From NCBI RefSeq assembly GCF_006538885.1, contig NZ_BJLY01000004.1, positions 186,001-250,000 on the forward strand: a stretch of DNA of 64,000 nucleotides, read 5' to 3'. Each line of letters opens with the position of its first letter. The stretch's first letter is position 1. The translations under genes and the position numbers were made by a program. Source of the DNA: Gluconobacter roseus NBRC 3990 (GTDB taxonomy: Bacteria; Pseudomonadota; Alphaproteobacteria; Acetobacterales; Acetobacteraceae). Shown piece after piece: positions 56,564 through 64,000 of the stretch. The notes beneath the pieces are model-generated. The model searched no databases. It saw only the letters and a program-made list of their open reading frames with translations, and was not told the origin of the DNA.

Positions 56564-56980
56564 ATGCTTTCCCCGAAGCGGACAAAGTTTCGTAAGGCCC
56601 ACAAGGGCCGCATTCACGGTCTGGCGAAAAGCGGAACCCAGCTGAACTTCGGTGCCTTCGGCCTGAAGGCGCTGGAGCCGGAGCGGATCACCGCTCGCCA
56701 GATCGAAGCCTCCCGTCGTGCGATCACGCGTGCCATGAAGCGTGCCGGTCGTGTGTGGATTCGTATCTTTCCGGACACTCCGGTCTCGACAAAGCCTGCA
56801 GAAGTGCGTATGGGCTCCGGTAAGGGTAACCCCGAGTACTGGGCAGCACGTGTCAAGCCGGGTCGTATCCTGTTCGAGATCGAAGGCGTTCCGCCTGAGG
56901 TTGCCAAGCTGGCCCTGAGCCTGGGTGCTGCAAAGCTTCCGATCAAGACCAAGTTCGTTCAGCGTATCGGAGACGCGTAA
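56564..56980 (+). CDS. rplP: 50S ribosomal protein L16
   Basis: A 138-aa protein near the A site. [40 protein letters not shown] and [20 protein letters not shown] match the family, including the conserved Arg that is hydroxylated in some bacteria. The stop overlaps the rpmC ATG (TAATG). Confidence 0.97.
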   Translation: MLSPKRTKFRKAHKGRIHGLAKSGTQLNFGAFGLKALEPERITARQIEASRRAITRAMKRAGRVWIRIFPDTPVSTKPAEVRMGSGKGNPEYWAARVKPGRILFEIEGVPPEVAKLALSLGAAKLPIKTKFVQRIGDA

Positions 56981-57213
56981 TGGCCGACACGTACAAGCCT
57001 GCCGATCTGCGCGCGAAGAGCGAGGACGAGCTGAACGCTCTTCTGCTCGATCTCAAGCGCGAACAGATCAATCACCGTTTTTCGGCTGCCACCGGGCAGT
57101 CGGAGAATACAAGCCGCGTCAAGGTCGTGCGCCGTGCAGTAGCACGTATCAAGACACTGGCTCATCAATCGAAGAACCGTGCGGGCGCCAAAACGTCCGC
57201 CGCTAAGTCCTGA
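56980..57213 (+). CDS. rpmC: 50S ribosomal protein L29
   Basis: A 77-aa two-helix protein at the tunnel exit. [20 protein letters not shown] and the conserved [12 protein letters not shown] identify it. It is slightly longer than the usual 65 residues owing to a Lys/Ala-rich tail. It overlaps rplP by one base. Confidence 0.95.
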   Translation: MADTYKPADLRAKSEDELNALLLDLKREQINHRFSAATGQSENTSRVKVVRRAVARIKTLAHQSKNRAGAKTSAAKS

Positions 57214-57226
57214 GAGGAGACGGACG

Positions 57227-57499
57227 ATGCCAAGGCGCGTCCTGACGGGTAGGGTCACGAGCGACAAGATGGACAAGACGGTTACCGTTCTTGTCGATCG
57301 TCGCATCATGCATCCGCTCTACAAGAAGTTTATTCGCCGCTCCAAGAAGTATGCGGCTCATGACGAAGAGAACGTTTGCCAGACGGGCGATCTGGTCCGC
57401 ATTGAAGAATGCGCACCGATCTCCAAGCGCAAGACGTGGTCTGTCGTGTCGCGCAACGGAGAGGACTTGGCTGCTGCCTCCTCTTCCGTCAGCGCTTAA
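57227..57499 (+). CDS. rpsQ: 30S ribosomal protein S17
   Basis: A 90-aa OB-fold protein. [20 protein letters not shown] and [20 protein letters not shown] are typical. The ATG at 57227 follows GAGAGGAG. A frame from 57179 overlaps rpmC and is rejected. Confidence 0.96.
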   Translation: MPRRVLTGRVTSDKMDKTVTVLVDRRIMHPLYKKFIRRSKKYAAHDEENVCQTGDLVRIEECAPISKRKTWSVVSRNGEDLAAASSSVSA

Positions 57500-57511
57500 G
57501 GGGGTAGACAC

Positions 57512-57880
57512 ATGATTCATCCCGAGACCAACCTGGACGTCGCCGACAATTCCGGCGCACGTCGGGTGCAGTGCATCAAGGTGCTGGGCGGTTCCAAGCG
57601 GAAGACCGCCTCGGTCGGCGACGTCATTGTCGTGTCCGTTAAGGAAGCAATTCCCCGCGGCAAGGTGAAGAAGGGGGACGTCCATCAGGCCGTTATCGTT
57701 CGCACCTCCTACCCGGTCCGTCGTGCAGATGGCTCCGCCATCCGCTTCGACAAGAATGCTGCCGTTCTGCTGAACAAGCAGCAGGAGCCGATTGGTACGC
57801 GTATCTTTGGCCCGGTGGTTCGTGAACTGCGTGCGCGCAAGTTCATGAAGATCATCTCGCTGGCTCCGGAGGTGCTGTAA
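57512..57880 (+). CDS. rplN: 50S ribosomal protein L14
   Basis: A 122-aa protein at the subunit interface. [20 protein letters not shown] and [20 protein letters not shown] are conserved. First gene of the classical spc operon order; it starts 12 bases after rpsQ and shares its last base with rplX (TAATG). Confidence 0.98.
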   Translation: MIHPETNLDVADNSGARRVQCIKVLGGSKRKTASVGDVIVVSVKEAIPRGKVKKGDVHQAVIVRTSYPVRRADGSAIRFDKNAAVLLNKQQEPIGTRIFGPVVRELRARKFMKIISLAPEVL

Positions 57881-58200
57881 TGGCTGCTCGTATCAAGAAG
57901 GGTGACCAGGTTCTGGTCCTCTCCGGCAAGTCCCGTGGCGTTCGCGGCGAAGTTCTCGCCGTGATGCCGAAGGCCGAGAAGGCTGTTGTGCGTGGCGTGG
58001 CAGTTGCCAAGCGTCACACGAAGCCCAACCGCATGGGTGGAGAAGGTGGGATCATCGAGCGCGAAATGCCGATCCACCTGTCCAACCTGAAGCTGGTTGA
58101 TCCGAAGAGCGGCAAGCCGACGCGCGTTGGTTTCCGTATTCTGGAAGACGGTCGCAAGGTTCGCGTTGCCAAGGCAACCGGCGAAGTGATCGAAGGCTGA
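57880..58200 (+). CDS. rplX: 50S ribosomal protein L24
   Basis: A 106-aa assembly initiator. The KOW motif [20 protein letters not shown] and the [20 protein letters not shown] loop identify it. It overlaps rplN by one base and ends 11 bases before rplE. Confidence 0.97.
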   Translation: MAARIKKGDQVLVLSGKSRGVRGEVLAVMPKAEKAVVRGVAVAKRHTKPNRMGGEGGIIEREMPIHLSNLKLVDPKSGKPTRVGFRILEDGRKVRVAKATGEVIEG

Positions 58201-58211
58201 GGAGCGCAACA

Positions 58212-58775
58212 ATGAGCGAATATAAAAACGCTTTGCCGCGTCTGCACCAGCGCTACGAAGACGTTCTGAAGAAGCAGCTGCGCGAGCAGTTCGGTTACGC
58301 CAACGAACTCCAGGTTCCCAAGCTCGAGAAGATCGTGCTGAACATGGGTGTTGGTGAAGCCGCCGGCGACCAGAAGAAGCTTGATGCCGCTGTTGCGGAA
58401 ATGACCGTTATTTCCGGTCAGAAGCCCGTCAAGACCCTTGCTCGCAAGGCTATTGCTGGCTTCAAGATCCGTGAAGGTCTGCCCATCGGCTGCAAGGTCA
58501 CGCTCCGTCGTGCCCGCATGTACGAGTTTCTTGACCGTCTGGTGACGATCGCCATGCCGCGTATCCGCGATTTCCGCGGTCTGCCGGCAAACAAGGGCTT
58601 TGATGGACATGGCAACTTCGCCATGGGTATCAAGGAACAGATCGTGTTTCCTGAGATCGAATATGACAAGATCGATGCCGTTCGCGGCATGGACATCATT
58701 TTCGTGACCAGCGCCAAGTCTGATGCTGAAGCAAAGGCCCTGCTGAAGGCCTTTGATCTGCCGTTCAACGGCTGA
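58212..58775 (+). CDS. rplE: 50S ribosomal protein L5
   Basis: A 187-aa 5S rRNA-binding protein of the central protuberance. [40 protein letters not shown] and [20 protein letters not shown] are present. It is followed by an unusual 132-base gap before rpsN. Confidence 0.98.
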   Translation: MSEYKNALPRLHQRYEDVLKKQLREQFGYANELQVPKLEKIVLNMGVGEAAGDQKKLDAAVAEMTVISGQKPVKTLARKAIAGFKIREGLPIGCKVTLRRARMYEFLDRLVTIAMPRIRDFRGLPANKGFDGHGNFAMGIKEQIVFPEIEYDKIDAVRGMDIIFVTSAKSDAEAKALLKAFDLPFNG

Positions 58776-58815
58776 TCCATAATTTTTCAGACCGATCACG
58801 GTTAAAATCAGGATT

Positions 58816-58846
58816 CGGCCTTCCATTGGAAGGCCGCTTTCCTTTA
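58816..58846 (+). terminator. Hairpin with terminator-like tail inside the spc operon
   Basis: CGGCCTTCC-ATT-GGAAGGCCG is a nine-pair perfect stem followed by CTTTCCTTTAT. It lies between rplE and rpsN, so a full terminator would cut the spc operon. It may act as an attenuator, or a new promoter may start after it. I saw no convincing -35/-10 pair between 58847 and 58900. Confidence 0.6.
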
Positions 58847-58907
58847 TAGACACGCTGATTGGAAAACCGTCGGGATAGGCCTGACAGGTTCCGGGAGAAA
58901 ATTCGAG

Positions 58908-59213
58908 ATGGCGAAGGTCTCAGCGGTAAACCGTAATAACCATCGCGCTGCCCTGGTGAAGCGCGACAAGGAAAAGCGGACCGCTCTCAAGAACATCATC
59001 AAGGATCGCACTCTGTCGGTTGAAGACCGCTTTGATGCGACCCTCAAGCTGGCCCAGATGCCGCGTAATGGATCCGCCACGCGCGTCCGCCTGCGTTGCA
59101 AGCTTTCTGGTCGCCCCCGTGCCAACTATCGCAAGTTCGAGCTGAGCCGTATCGCTCTGCGTGACCTTGCCTCCGCCGGCCAGATTCCTGGCATGGTCAA
59201 GTCGAGCTGGTAA
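58908..59213 (+). CDS. rpsN: 30S ribosomal protein S14
   Basis: A 101-aa protein of the zinc-independent long form: no CxxC pairs, only a single Cys in [20 protein letters not shown]. The C-terminus [13 protein letters not shown] is conserved. The ribosome site is GGGAGAAA, 132 bases after rplE. Confidence 0.97.
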   Translation: MAKVSAVNRNNHRAALVKRDKEKRTALKNIIKDRTLSVEDRFDATLKLAQMPRNGSATRVRLRCKLSGRPRANYRKFELSRIALRDLASAGQIPGMVKSSW

Positions 59214-59225
59214 AGGGTAGATCGA

Positions 59226-59624
59226 ATGTCTTTGTCTGATCCACTGGGCGATATGCTGACCCGGATCCGCAATGCGCAGCGTGCCCGTCATGCTGTCTGC
59301 GTTGCGCCTGCATCCAAGCTGCGCGCAAGCGTTTTGGAAGCTCTGAAGCGTGAAGGCTACATCCGTGGCTTTGCTGCTGAAGAACTCCGCAAGGGTGTTG
59401 CACAGCTCCGCATCGAGCTGAAGTATGTAGAAGGCCAGCCGGTCATCAAGGAAATCCATCGCGTTTCCAAGCCCGGCCGTCGCGTCTACTCGAAGATCAA
59501 GGAACTTCCGCGCGTTTATGCCGGCCTTGGTGTGTCGATCCTGTCCACCCCGCGTGGCGTCCTGTCGGACGTCGAGGCTCGCGCTGCCAACGTTGGCGGC
59601 GAGGTCCTCTGCCGCGTCTTCTAA
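59226..59624 (+). CDS. rpsH: 30S ribosomal protein S8
   Basis: A 132-aa 16S-binding protein that in E. coli also represses the spc operon. [20 protein letters not shown] and the C-terminal [20 protein letters not shown] are conserved. It starts 12 bases after rpsN. Confidence 0.98.
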   Translation: MSLSDPLGDMLTRIRNAQRARHAVCVAPASKLRASVLEALKREGYIRGFAAEELRKGVAQLRIELKYVEGQPVIKEIHRVSKPGRRVYSKIKELPRVYAGLGVSILSTPRGVLSDVEARAANVGGEVLCRVF

Positions 59625-59634
59625 GGAGGATCGC

Positions 59635-60171
59635 ATGTCTCGCGTAGGTAAATATCCCGTCGAAGTTCCGACTGGCGTGCAGGTGTCCGTTGCTGATGGC
59701 GTATTCAAGGCCAAGGGCAAGCTGGGTGAACTGAGCGTTCCGGTGTCCCGTCATGTAGAAGTCAAGATCGAAGGCAGCAATGTTTCCGTTGCTCCTGTTG
59801 GTCGTCGCTCCCGGGAAAACTGGACCATGTGGGGAACCACCCGCGCTCTGATCGCCAATACGGTCAAGGGCGTGTCGGACGGCTTCACCAAGGGTCTTGA
59901 AATTCAGGGTACGGGTTTCCGTGCTGCTGTTCAGGGTTCCAACCTGGTGATGAACCTCGGCTTCTCGCATGATGTTGTCTATCCGATTCCGGAAGGCATC
60001 AAGATCACCACTCCGCGTCCGACCGCGATTGTCGTTGAAGGTAACGACAAGCAGCGTGTTGGTCAGGTTGCGCTCGATATTCGCAGCTTCCGCAAGCCTG
60101 AGCCTTACAAGGGCAAGGGTGTTCGGTACGACACCGAGGTTCTGCGTCGTAAGGAAGGTAAGAAGAAGTAA
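59635..60171 (+). CDS. rplF: 50S ribosomal protein L6
   Basis: A 178-aa protein near the sarcin-ricin loop. [40 protein letters not shown] and the C-terminal [15 protein letters not shown] identify it. The ATG at 59635 follows AAGGAGG. The frame is open upstream but lies inside rpsH. It overlaps the rplR start by one base. Confidence 0.97.
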   Translation: MSRVGKYPVEVPTGVQVSVADGVFKAKGKLGELSVPVSRHVEVKIEGSNVSVAPVGRRSRENWTMWGTTRALIANTVKGVSDGFTKGLEIQGTGFRAAVQGSNLVMNLGFSHDVVYPIPEGIKITTPRPTAIVVEGNDKQRVGQVALDIRSFRKPEPYKGKGVRYDTEVLRRKEGKKK

Positions 60172-60533
60172 TGGCATCGCAGCAAGGATTGCAGGAACGT
60201 CGCCGTCAGCGGCTGCGCTTCCAGCTTCGTCGCAAGAGCGGCGGCCGGCCGCGTTTGTCGGTCTTCCGTTCCAGCAAGCACATTCACGCCCAGATCATCG
60301 ACGACGCACAGGGTCGCACGCTTGCCAGCGCTTCCACGCTGGAAAAGACGCTGCGTGACGCTGGCAAGACCGGCGCCGATGTCTCTGCGGCTACGGTTAT
60401 CGGCAAGCTGATTGCCGAGCGCGGTGTTGCAGCTGGCGTCAAGACCGTCGTGTTTGACCGCGGCTCTTATCTGTATCATGGCCGGGTCAAAGCCCTGGCA
60501 GAGGCTGCCCGTGAGGGCGGACTCTCGTTCTAA
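60171..60533 (+). CDS. rplR: 50S ribosomal protein L18
   Basis: A 120-aa 5S rRNA-binding protein. [40 protein letters not shown] and [20 protein letters not shown] are conserved. It starts on the last base of the rplF stop. Confidence 0.98.
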   Translation: MASQQGLQERRRQRLRFQLRRKSGGRPRLSVFRSSKHIHAQIIDDAQGRTLASASTLEKTLRDAGKTGADVSAATVIGKLIAERGVAAGVKTVVFDRGSYLYHGRVKALAEAAREGGLSF

Positions 60534-60545
60534 GGAGGATCACAC

Positions 60546-61121
60546 ATGGCACGTGAGCCAAGAGAAGGCGGCCGTGGTGGTCGTGAGCGCGAGCAGGGCG
60601 ATGATCTGGTCGACAAGCTCGTAACCATCAACCGTGTCGCCAAGGTCGTGAAGGGTGGTCGCCGTTTTGCGTTCGCCGCCCTCGTGGTTGTCGGTGACCA
60701 GAAGGGTCGTGTTGGTTACGGTGCGGGCAAGGCCCGTGAAGTTCCCGAGGCGATCCGCAAGGCAACCGAGCGCGCCAAGCGCACGATGATCCGCGTACCG
60801 ATGAAGGAGGGTCGTACCCTTCATCACGATACGTTCGGTCACTACGGTGCCGGCAAGGTTGTTGTCCGTGCGGCTGAAGCCGGTACGGGTATCATCGCCG
60901 GTGGTCCGATGCGTGCGGTGTTCGAAAGCCTCGGCGTCAATGACGTTGTGGCCAAGAGCCTCGGAACGCGTAACCCGCACAACATGATCAAGGCGACATT
61001 CGCTGCGCTCGAAAAGGCCAGCAGTCCGCGTCATGTTGCATCCCGTCGCGGCAAGAAAGCTGCTGAACTGTTTGGCAAGCGCGAGCAGAGCCAGACGGAA
61101 GCGGAGGTGACAAATGGCTGA
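60546..61121 (+). CDS. rpsE: 30S ribosomal protein S5
   Basis: A 191-aa protein at the mRNA entry and decoding fidelity region. A Gly/Arg-rich N-terminus precedes the S5 double-stranded RNA-binding fold ([20 protein letters not shown]) and the C-terminal [20 protein letters not shown]. The ribosome site is AAGGAGG. It overlaps rpmD by 8 bases. Confidence 0.98.
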   Translation: MAREPREGGRGGREREQGDDLVDKLVTINRVAKVVKGGRRFAFAALVVVGDQKGRVGYGAGKAREVPEAIRKATERAKRTMIRVPMKEGRTLHHDTFGHYGAGKVVVRAAEAGTGIIAGGPMRAVFESLGVNDVVAKSLGTRNPHNMIKATFAALEKASSPRHVASRRGKKAAELFGKREQSQTEAEVTNG

Positions 61122-61302
61122 AAACGGCAAGACCGTCCAGGTTACGCAGATCGCTTCGGTCATCGGTCGTAAACCGGGCCAGGCTGAGACCATCACCGGT
61201 CTTGGTCTGCGTGGAATTGGTTCCACGCGTACGCTGGAGGATACTCCGGCTGTGCGTGGAATGATCCGCAAGGTTGCCCACCTCATCAAGGTGGAGGGTT
61301 GA
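61114..61302 (+). CDS. rpmD: 50S ribosomal protein L30
   Basis: A 62-aa protein with the L30 fold: [20 protein letters not shown] and the conserved [20 protein letters not shown]. It overlaps rpsE by 8 bases and rplO starts 1 base after its stop. Confidence 0.97.
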   Translation: MAENGKTVQVTQIASVIGRKPGQAETITGLGLRGIGSTRTLEDTPAVRGMIRKVAHLIKVEG

Positions 61303-61303
61303 A

Positions 61304-61792
61304 ATGAACCTCAACGAACTGCGTGACAACGAGGGTTCTCGTTATCGCAAGAGGCGTCTTGGACGTGGCATCGGGTCCGGCAAGGGCAAGACGTCAGGTC
61401 GCGGCGTCAAGGGTCAGAAGGCTCGTGAGGGCGTGTCTCTCAACGGCTTCGAGGGTGGTCAGCTTCCGCTGTACCGTCGTATGCCGAAGCGTGGCTTCGT
61501 GAACATTTTCCGCAAGGAATATGCTCCGGTGAACCTCGGCGCGATCTCCAAGGCGATCGAAAGCGGCAAGCTGGACAAGGCTGCAACCGTCAATGAAGAG
61601 TCCCTGCGCAAGGCTGGTCTCGTCAACGGTAGCAAGCTGGCCGGTGTCCGTCTTCTTGCCCATGGTGAACTTTCGCATGGCGTGACCATCGAAGTTGCCG
61701 GTGCCTCGGCTGCAGCTCTGGCTGCTGTCGAGAAGGCCGGTGGTACCGTGACGGTACTCGAAGCCAAGAAGGAAGCTCAGGCTGAGGCCTGA
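61304..61792 (+). CDS. rplO: 50S ribosomal protein L15
   Basis: A 162-aa late-assembly protein. The glycine-rich [20 protein letters not shown] and [20 protein letters not shown] are diagnostic. ATG 61304 follows GGAGGG. The frame from 61274 overlaps rpmD and is not used. It is followed by a 96-base leader before secY. Confidence 0.97.
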   Translation: MNLNELRDNEGSRYRKRRLGRGIGSGKGKTSGRGVKGQKAREGVSLNGFEGGQLPLYRRMPKRGFVNIFRKEYAPVNLGAISKAIESGKLDKAATVNEESLRKAGLVNGSKLAGVRLLAHGELSHGVTIEVAGASAAALAAVEKAGGTVTVLEAKKEAQAEA

Positions 61793-61834
61793 GATTTCTT
61801 TCCTGGGTTTTTCCCGGGATAGGGTTAGATAGTG

Positions 61835-61869
61835 AACAGCGTCCCGTGCTCTTGTGCGGCGACGCTGTT
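61835..61869 (+). other. Leader hairpin upstream of secY
   Basis: AACAGCGTC (61835-61843) pairs with GACGCTGTT (61861-61869) around a 17-base loop, ending 19 bases before the secY ATG, so it borders but does not cover the AAAGGA ribosome site. A shorter CCTGGG...CCCGGG stem precedes it at about 61802-61818. A role in setting secY expression relative to ribosomal proteins is possible but unproven. Confidence 0.5.
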
Positions 61870-61888
61870 TTCATGAAAGGACAGGTGG

Positions 61889-63262
61889 ATGGCTTCCGCA
61901 GCAGAGCAGCTCGCCGCCAATCTCAATATGAGTTCGTTTTCCAAGGCGACCGAACTCAAGAAGCGTATCTGGTTCACCCTGGGTGCGCTGATCGTCTATC
62001 GGCTTGGCACGTATATTCCGGTTCCCGGCGTGGATGCGACCGTGATGGGGCAGCTTCTGGCCCAGCATCAGGGTGGCATCCTGGGAATGTTCGACATGTT
62101 CACGGGTGGTGCGCTTGGGCGTATGACCGTGTTCGCGCTGAACATCATGCCGTATATCAGTGCCTCGATCATCATCCAGCTTCTTTCCACGGCGCTTCCG
62201 TCCATGGAAGCCATGAAGAAGGAAGGTGAGGCGGGTCGTAAGAAGCTCAACCAGTACACTCGCTATCTTACGGTCTTCATTGCTCTTTTTCAGGCCTATG
62301 GCATCGCTGTCGGGCTTGAGAACATGACGGCGCATGGTGCGAGCGCTGTGGTGGCCCCCGGGATGTTCTTCATTGCGTCCTGCGTCGTGACGCTTGTGGG
62401 CGGCACGATGTTCCTGATGTGGCTCGGAGAGCAGATCACGTCCCGTGGTGTGGGAAATGGGATTTCCCTCATCATTTTCGCGGGTATCGTTGCAAACCTG
62501 CCGCATGCCATGGCCAGTCTTTTCGAACTCGGACGGACAGGGGCGCTGTCGCCTATTTTCGTTGTGATCTTCCTGGTTCTGGCGATTGCGGTCATTGGCT
62601 TCATCGTCTTCATGGAGCAGGCGCAGCGCCGTGTGGTGATCCAGTATCCCAAGCGTCAGGTTGGAAACCGCATTTTTGGCGGTGACTCCACCCATATGCC
62701 GCTGAAGGTCAACACGGCTGGTGTCATTCCGCCGATCTTCGCGTCCTCCGTTCTTCTGATCCCGGTGACCATCTCCGGCTTCATGAACGGACATTCGATG
62801 CCGGGATGGCTTTCGGTTCTGGGCCAGCAGTTGGGGCAGGGACAGCCGCTGTACATGCTGTTCTATGCCGCAATGATCCTGTTCTTCTCCTATTTCTATG
62901 CGGCGATCACGTTCAATCCCGAGGAAACGGCCGAGAACCTGCGCAAGCAGGGGGGCTTCATCCCAGGTATCCGTCCGGGTGCGAGTACGGCCACGTATTT
63001 CGACAAGATCCTGTCCCGCCTGACAGCAATCGGTGCACTGTATCTTGTCGTGGTCTGCCTGCTGCCGCAGATCCTGATCAGCAAATATAACGTGCCGTTC
63101 TATTTTGGTGGTACGAGCCTGATCATTATCGTGTCCGTGACGATTGATACCGTGACGCAGATCCAGTCGCATCTGGTCGCTCACCAGTATTCGGGACTGA
63201 TCCGCAAGCAGCGTAGCCGTGGCTCACGTGGCGGCGTACAGGGAGGCATGAAACGTCGATGA
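61889..63262 (+). CDS. secY: Protein translocase subunit SecY
   Basis: A 457-aa membrane protein with ten predicted transmembrane helices, the channel of the Sec translocon. [20 protein letters not shown], the plug region near [20 protein letters not shown] and the C-terminal [20 protein letters not shown] with conserved basic residues fit the family. It overlaps adk by 4 bases (ATGA). Confidence 0.97.
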   Translation: MASAAEQLAANLNMSSFSKATELKKRIWFTLGALIVYRLGTYIPVPGVDATVMGQLLAQHQGGILGMFDMFTGGALGRMTVFALNIMPYISASIIIQLLSTALPSMEAMKKEGEAGRKKLNQYTRYLTVFIALFQAYGIAVGLENMTAHGASAVVAPGMFFIASCVVTLVGGTMFLMWLGEQITSRGVGNGISLIIFAGIVANLPHAMASLFELGRTGALSPIFVVIFLVLAIAVIGFIVFMEQAQRRVVIQYPKRQVGNRIFGGDSTHMPLKVNTAGVIPPIFASSVLLIPVTISGFMNGHSMPGWLSVLGQQLGQGQPLYMLFYAAMILFFSYFYAAITFNPEETAENLRKQGGFIPGIRPGASTATYFDKILSRLTAIGALYLVVVCLLPQILISKYNVPFYFGGTSLIIIVSVTIDTVTQIQSHLVAHQYSGLIRKQRSRGSRGGVQGGMKRR

Positions 63263-63840
63263 ACATCATTCTTCTTGGGCCTCCTGGGGCCGGTAAGGGA
63301 ACTCAGGCCAAGCGGCTTGAGAGCCTGTATGGCTTCAAGCAGATTTCGACTGGCGACATGCTGCGTGCAGAAGTTGCGGCAGGATCTGATATCGGAAACG
63401 AGGCGAAGGCGATCATGGCGAAGGGGCAGTTTGTCCCCGATCCGATCATTGTCGCCATGATCCAGAGCCGGATTGCACAGCCGGACTGCCAGCGGGGTTT
63501 TATCCTTGATGGTTTTCCGCGGACCGAGAGTCAGGCCGAGGCGCTGGATACCATGCTGTCCGCGCGCGGCTTGACGATCGATGCCGTCATCCTTCTGGAC
63601 GTCAACGAGGATGAACTTGTTGAACGGATCGCCAGCCGTCGCGGCGAAGACGGAACACGTCGTCCGGATGATAACCCCGATGTGGTCCGTGCCCGTCTGG
63701 ATGTCTATCGTAAGCAGACCGCGCCGATCCTTCCCTATTATGAGAAGGCCGGACGTCTGCTGCATGTCGATGGCATGAAAGACGTTGAGAGCGTTGGCAA
63801 AGAGATCGATGCCATCGTTGCGGCAGCGAAGAAACACTGA
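63259..63840 (+). CDS. adk: Adenylate kinase
   Basis: A 193-aa enzyme that equilibrates ATP, AMP and ADP. The P-loop is [14 protein letters not shown] (about residues 7-20), with [17 protein letters not shown] for AMP binding and [17 protein letters not shown]. The LID is short ([20 protein letters not shown]) with no Cys4 zinc insert, so this is the short form. Coupling to secY is common in bacteria. No terminator was recognised after it, only a new promoter. Confidence 0.97.
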   Translation: MNIILLGPPGAGKGTQAKRLESLYGFKQISTGDMLRAEVAAGSDIGNEAKAIMAKGQFVPDPIIVAMIQSRIAQPDCQRGFILDGFPRTESQAEALDTMLSARGLTIDAVILLDVNEDELVERIASRRGEDGTRRPDDNPDVVRARLDVYRKQTAPILPYYEKAGRLLHVDGMKDVESVGKEIDAIVAAAKKH

Positions 63841-63878
63841 GTATTCTGATAGAATCACGAAAAAGTGATCTCTATCAT

Positions 63879-63906
63879 TTGACTCAGGTAGGGTGGGCAG
63901 TATATT
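63879..63906 (+). promoter_or_regulatory. Strong sigma-70 promoter downstream of adk
   Basis: TTGACT at 63879-63884, a 16-base spacer, then TATATT at 63901-63906 followed by GCGCGCC. A hairpin CCTGCCG-GAAT-CGGCAGG lies in the transcribed leader at 63946-63963. By gene order the target should be rpsM and the alpha operon, which start beyond the window edge. Confidence 0.75.
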
Positions 63907-64000
63907 GCGCGCCCTCGACACAGGTGCAGTCAGACCGTGTATGCGCCTGCCGGAATCGGCAGGTGACAGGTCCGGCTGCGACATAATCGACCTGGCCACG

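Overview
The window is a stretch of chromosome from an acetic acid bacterium (Acetobacteraceae, Alphaproteobacteria), most likely Gluconobacter or a close relative. The case rests on a hydroxyacid dehydrogenase that closely resembles the Gluconobacter 2-ketogluconate reductase as I recall it, a DUF3576 lipoprotein next to leuS, alphaproteobacterial ribosomal protein gene order, and a moderately GC-rich composition. The genus call is recognition from memory, not a database result. No rRNA genes, prophage or CRISPR array were seen. There is one tRNA gene.

Layout: 1-4615 is the end of a flagellar operon (fliF' fliG fliH fliN flhA), clearly more AT-rich than everything after it. A degenerate IS5-type transposase relic (about 4669-4945) separates it from nadK. 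On the minus strand, 5864-8278 carries an AEC permease, a low-molecular-weight tyrosine phosphatase and the 2-ketogluconate-reductase-like enzyme as one likely operon. A small membrane protein and acetyl-CoA synthetase follow. At 10804-11117 (minus) lies a tRNA-Arg(CCU) gene split after the anticodon by a 237-nt group I intron. Next come a 702-aa SARP/BTAD-type regulator with a TolB-like module, the DUF3576-leuS-lptE-holA cluster, and a Tat-signal short-chain dehydrogenase. A TonB-dependent receptor is divergent from a Tat-signal royal-jelly/yellow-family protein. Then come yidB, the minCDE division-site operon (minC carries a G10 tract at its domain junction), a GST, a BaiN-type flavoprotein, a small Cys-rich lipoprotein and rmuC.

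29865-38305 is a self-contained efflux unit: OmpR-type regulator, histidine kinase, RND permease, membrane-fusion protein and NodT-type outer-membrane factor. The kinase overlaps the regulator gene, and the three pump genes overlap one another.

From 38405 to the end lies the core translation/transcription super-cluster on the plus strand: rplKAJL-rpoBC, then rpsL-rpsG-tuf, then the S10 and spc operons (rpsJ to rplO), secY and adk, with a strong promoter after adk that presumably drives rpsM beyond the window. Departures from the common order are that fusA is missing between rpsG and tuf, and secE-nusG is not upstream of rplK. Non-coding structures in this part include the rplJ leader with a TTG start, a promoter before rpoB, hairpins at rpsC-rplP, rplE-rpsN and upstream of secY, and a terminator after tuf.

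I did not find a clearly new multi-gene system. The most informative non-obvious elements are the intron-split tRNA, the homopolymeric tract in minC, the receptor/exported-protein divergon with a palindromic site, and the regulator with a TolB-like module.
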